Assembly: GCA_003255065.1 (NCBI GenBank)
Contig: QAOA01000121.1
Coordinates: 168,414-232,413, forward strand
Length of the DNA stretch: 64,000 bases
Source: Cercis canadensis
Taxonomy: Eukaryota > Streptophyta > Magnoliopsida > Fabales > Fabaceae
Direction: 5' to 3'
Shown here: positions 61,821-64,000 of the stretch, in pieces
Numbering within the stretch: position 1 is the stretch's first letter
How the letters are laid out: each line of letters begins with the position of its first letter
Position numbers and translations under genes: made by a program
Notes under the pieces: generated by a model
The model's database searches: none
What the model was told of the DNA's origin: nothing
Seen by the model: only the letters and a program-made list of their open reading frames with translations

Positions 61821-63935
61821 CCCAAGGGATAAGGAAAAAAGAATTGCTACTAACATTGAAGGGTGCACTCTCCAAGGATCCTATGGGTAACTCTACACCT
61901 TATCCTTCCCTAACATCACCTTATTTTGATTGCAAGCTTACTGAAAAGTTGTTTAAACATGATCCTAATATTGTGTTTATAGTGAATGCATGTGGAGGAG
62001 TATACACTAGTGATGATGGTTTAGGAGATTTCCTTCTCCTTACTACTTTGCATGCTAGGTCATTAGGTATTGATCATGTTAGGACTTTGTTTGCAAGAGA
62101 ATCTTATGATGTTGGTAGGATGAGTGTGAGTATGGTTTTGGCTGTTCAACCCAATCATGGGAGAATTATTCTTTGGTTAGAAAGCATGAGATGCATTTGC
62201 TTAAAAATTCTTTGTATGTGACCAATGTATCTCTTGTTGCTTGCATACGACATGCTTTACATGATTCTAGTGCATGTGATGTGACTAAAGCATTTGAGAA
62301 GGTTCTATGTGATGAGATATATAGGCATGATTATTTGTCTTTTAAAGAACTCAAAATGCATATGCCTATTAACTCCTTCCATGGAAACTTTATGCTTGTT
62401 GAAAATGCTCTTTATAGTGCTATGCCTAATTTGGATTTTATCCATGAGAATAGTCTTAAATGTGATTGCTATCAATTTAGGTTTATTGAGGTTACTTTGG
62501 TAAACTCCTTTAAACTTAAGTATGGAGCATATGGTTGGTTGATTATTCCTCTTGGATCTCTTGATGTTAGCACTATCAAAGCTATTGTGATTGTAGACCT
62601 GCATGTCTCTTTAACCTTGCTTTGGAATGCCTATTTTGATGGTATATTATATTATGGCATGAATCATATTGTATGTGCTAGTCATTTGCAAGGTGAGTCA
62701 TTTGTTTTAGTTAGTTTTGGTAGATTTGCTAAGGTAGTTAGGTTTATTTGTGCTAGAGAGTTACTTTTGTTAGTAAGTATTCTAGATTTTGTTGAGTTTA
62801 ACTTGTATTTCTTTAGATTTGTTTTGAGTCTTTTGCAGCACTTGAGTAAGTCAAATTCTCAAGAGGTGAGATACCCGCGAGGTGAGCACTTTCTAGTTGT
62901 TAAATTCTTGCTACTAAGGTATGCACCTTTTCTTTCCTTAATTTTTAAGTTCTTGGAAGTTGACTCCAATAATGGAATATGCGCATATAATCTTGTTTTT
63001 GATAAGATATTCCATGTGTATAAAAAATGTGCATTCAAAGAGTTTGTAGTTGTTAATGTTTCATTTCATTCTTTATTGAAGCATATATCCCATTTTGTTA
63101 GCATGAAGATTAAATGGTTAGGGATTGCAAATGATGTTCTGATGGTTCCCAATTGTCCAATTTATCTTGAGACTTTGGTTCAGTTTTTGGGCAGGAGAGT
63201 GACATTACATTGTAATATTCCTTGCTCTTATATGGATTCTATCTTGTGTGCTAACAAGTGCTTACAAGAACACCTAAGTTGGTTGCTTAGAGTGCTAGTT
63301 TCTTTGAGGATTGAACAATGGTTTGCCATTGAACCTGGAGGATTGGTTTGGAATGTGACTAGATTAAGTATTGCTTGTGGATTTGCACTTGGACTGACTT
63401 TTGGTTTCAAGGGTTGGGTATCTAATATATATGGTGTAGTTAACTTGTCTATTCTGAACCATATTTTGAATATTTGTGATGGCAAGTTTCTGAGTTGTTT
63501 GGTGAGAAAGCAATGCCGAATGTGTGAATTTTTACAAATGGGCAAATGTGATTGTCATAGCTATTAAGTTGTGAAGCCTATTTTGTGTATGCTATTCTCA
63601 TTGAACCCATGTCATTGTCTTCATTTTCCATGTTATCCTACTACTTTAGATTCTAGTAGTCATGCATGTGATTATTTTGAACAATTGGATAGTGTGGTAA
63701 TTATTTTAAGGTGGACAAAATGACATGTTATAGAACTTGGAAAATGGAAAAGGAAGTTTAATATTAGAAAGGGCCAAAAATGCAATATTGTGTTCTATGT
63801 GCTCATTGATAAAATTTTGCTTCCTTGTCTTATTGGTGTACTGTTCTATATTTTGATCTATGATCTTGTCAATGTTTGTGATGAGTTTTTAACATTCACC
63901 AGGCCAAAGGTAGATGTTCCTCTAAAAATCTTGAA
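61821..63935 (+). pseudogene. Unrecognised ORF, copy 4 (Element 4), longest version
   Basis: Not recognised. It shares with Elements 1 and 5 the run NSTPxPxLTxPYFxC, the block GDFLLLTTLHARSLGIDHV (62024-62080), CDCYQFRF and YGAYGWLIIP (about 62520-62550), and with Element 2 the distal Cys motif CEFLQMGKCDCHS (about 63520-63561) and the WKRKFN region. It is thus the copy that links both groups. A frameshift near 62165-62172 moves it from the frame ending at 62221 to the one running to TAA 63565 (CAA in Element 2), with TGA at about 63721 (Trp TGG in Element 2). Several Phe/Leu-rich hydrophobic stretches (62690-62850) could be membrane segments. Similarity to Element 2 fades near 63935; beyond that, to the window end, I see nothing definite. 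Confidence 0.75.
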
Positions 63936-64000
63936 TCTTTGTGAGGGTGAACTTAGGATTTCCCATGTTGATAAACCCATGTTGTTCATCTTGATTTATG

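Larger units (their letters stand above)
50301..64000 (+). mobile_element. Element 4: non-autonomous LTR retrotransposon with a long unrecognised ORF (partial)
   Basis: Sister of Element 2. It has a 5' LTR (50301-51218), tRNA-iMet primer site, leader, and an ORF whose first residues match gag of Element 3 but which then diverges into an unrecognised protein. It is interrupted twice: by Element 5 (51976-58703) in the leader and by a solo LTR (60350-61815) in the ORF. Its 3' LTR lies beyond the right edge. No RT, RNase H or integrase is visible. Confidence 0.88.

Overview
The window looks like repeat-rich heterochromatin of a flowering plant, most likely pericentromeric. The evidence is plant-type LTR retrotransposons primed by tRNA-Asp and tRNA-iMet, five-base target duplications, very long satellite arrays, and no recognisable host gene, rRNA or tRNA gene. 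I cannot name the species. Divergence figures below are by-eye estimates.

Layout. (1) 1-5161 and 11966-13469: one array of a degenerate ~36-bp minisatellite organised into ~0.75-1.04 kb higher-order units. Element 1 (5167-11965), an Athila-like non-autonomous LTR element, splits it and is flanked by CGTGT on both sides. (2) 13470-33979 and 44033-50258: about 26 kb of an unrelated 167-bp satellite with local higher-order repeats (4-mer 668 bp, 6-mer 1001 bp), ~7 kb segmental duplications and two copies of a truncated LTR fragment (21189-21496, 23057-23364). (3) 33980-44032: Element 2, flanked by CAAGG, inserted in the 167-bp satellite. It contains Element 3 (34424-42032), a decayed but nearly full-length Ty3/gypsy element with gag, protease, RT, RNase H and integrase. 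The two flanks of Element 3 do not match, so Element 2 lost its middle. (4) 50301 to beyond 64000: Element 4, a sister of Element 2. It is interrupted by Element 5 (51976-58703, target duplication CTTTG, a relative of Element 1) in its leader and by a solo LTR of the Element 5 family (60350-61815, target duplication GGAAT) in its open reading frame.

How the parts relate. Element 3 carries the protein machinery. Elements 2 and 4 share its tRNA-iMet primer site (seen in Elements 3 and 4), leader, first gag residues, pol tail and polypurine tract (seen in Elements 2 and 3), but carry a long unrecognised ORF in place of gag-pol. Elements 1 and 5 belong to another lineage (tRNA-Asp primer site, Athila-type gag tail), yet carry a related unrecognised ORF fused in frame behind the gag tail, also instead of pol. 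The most interesting content is therefore this family of unrecognised ORFs shared by two LTR-retrotransposon lineages. All four copies are broken here, mainly by CAA/CAG to TAA/TAG changes.
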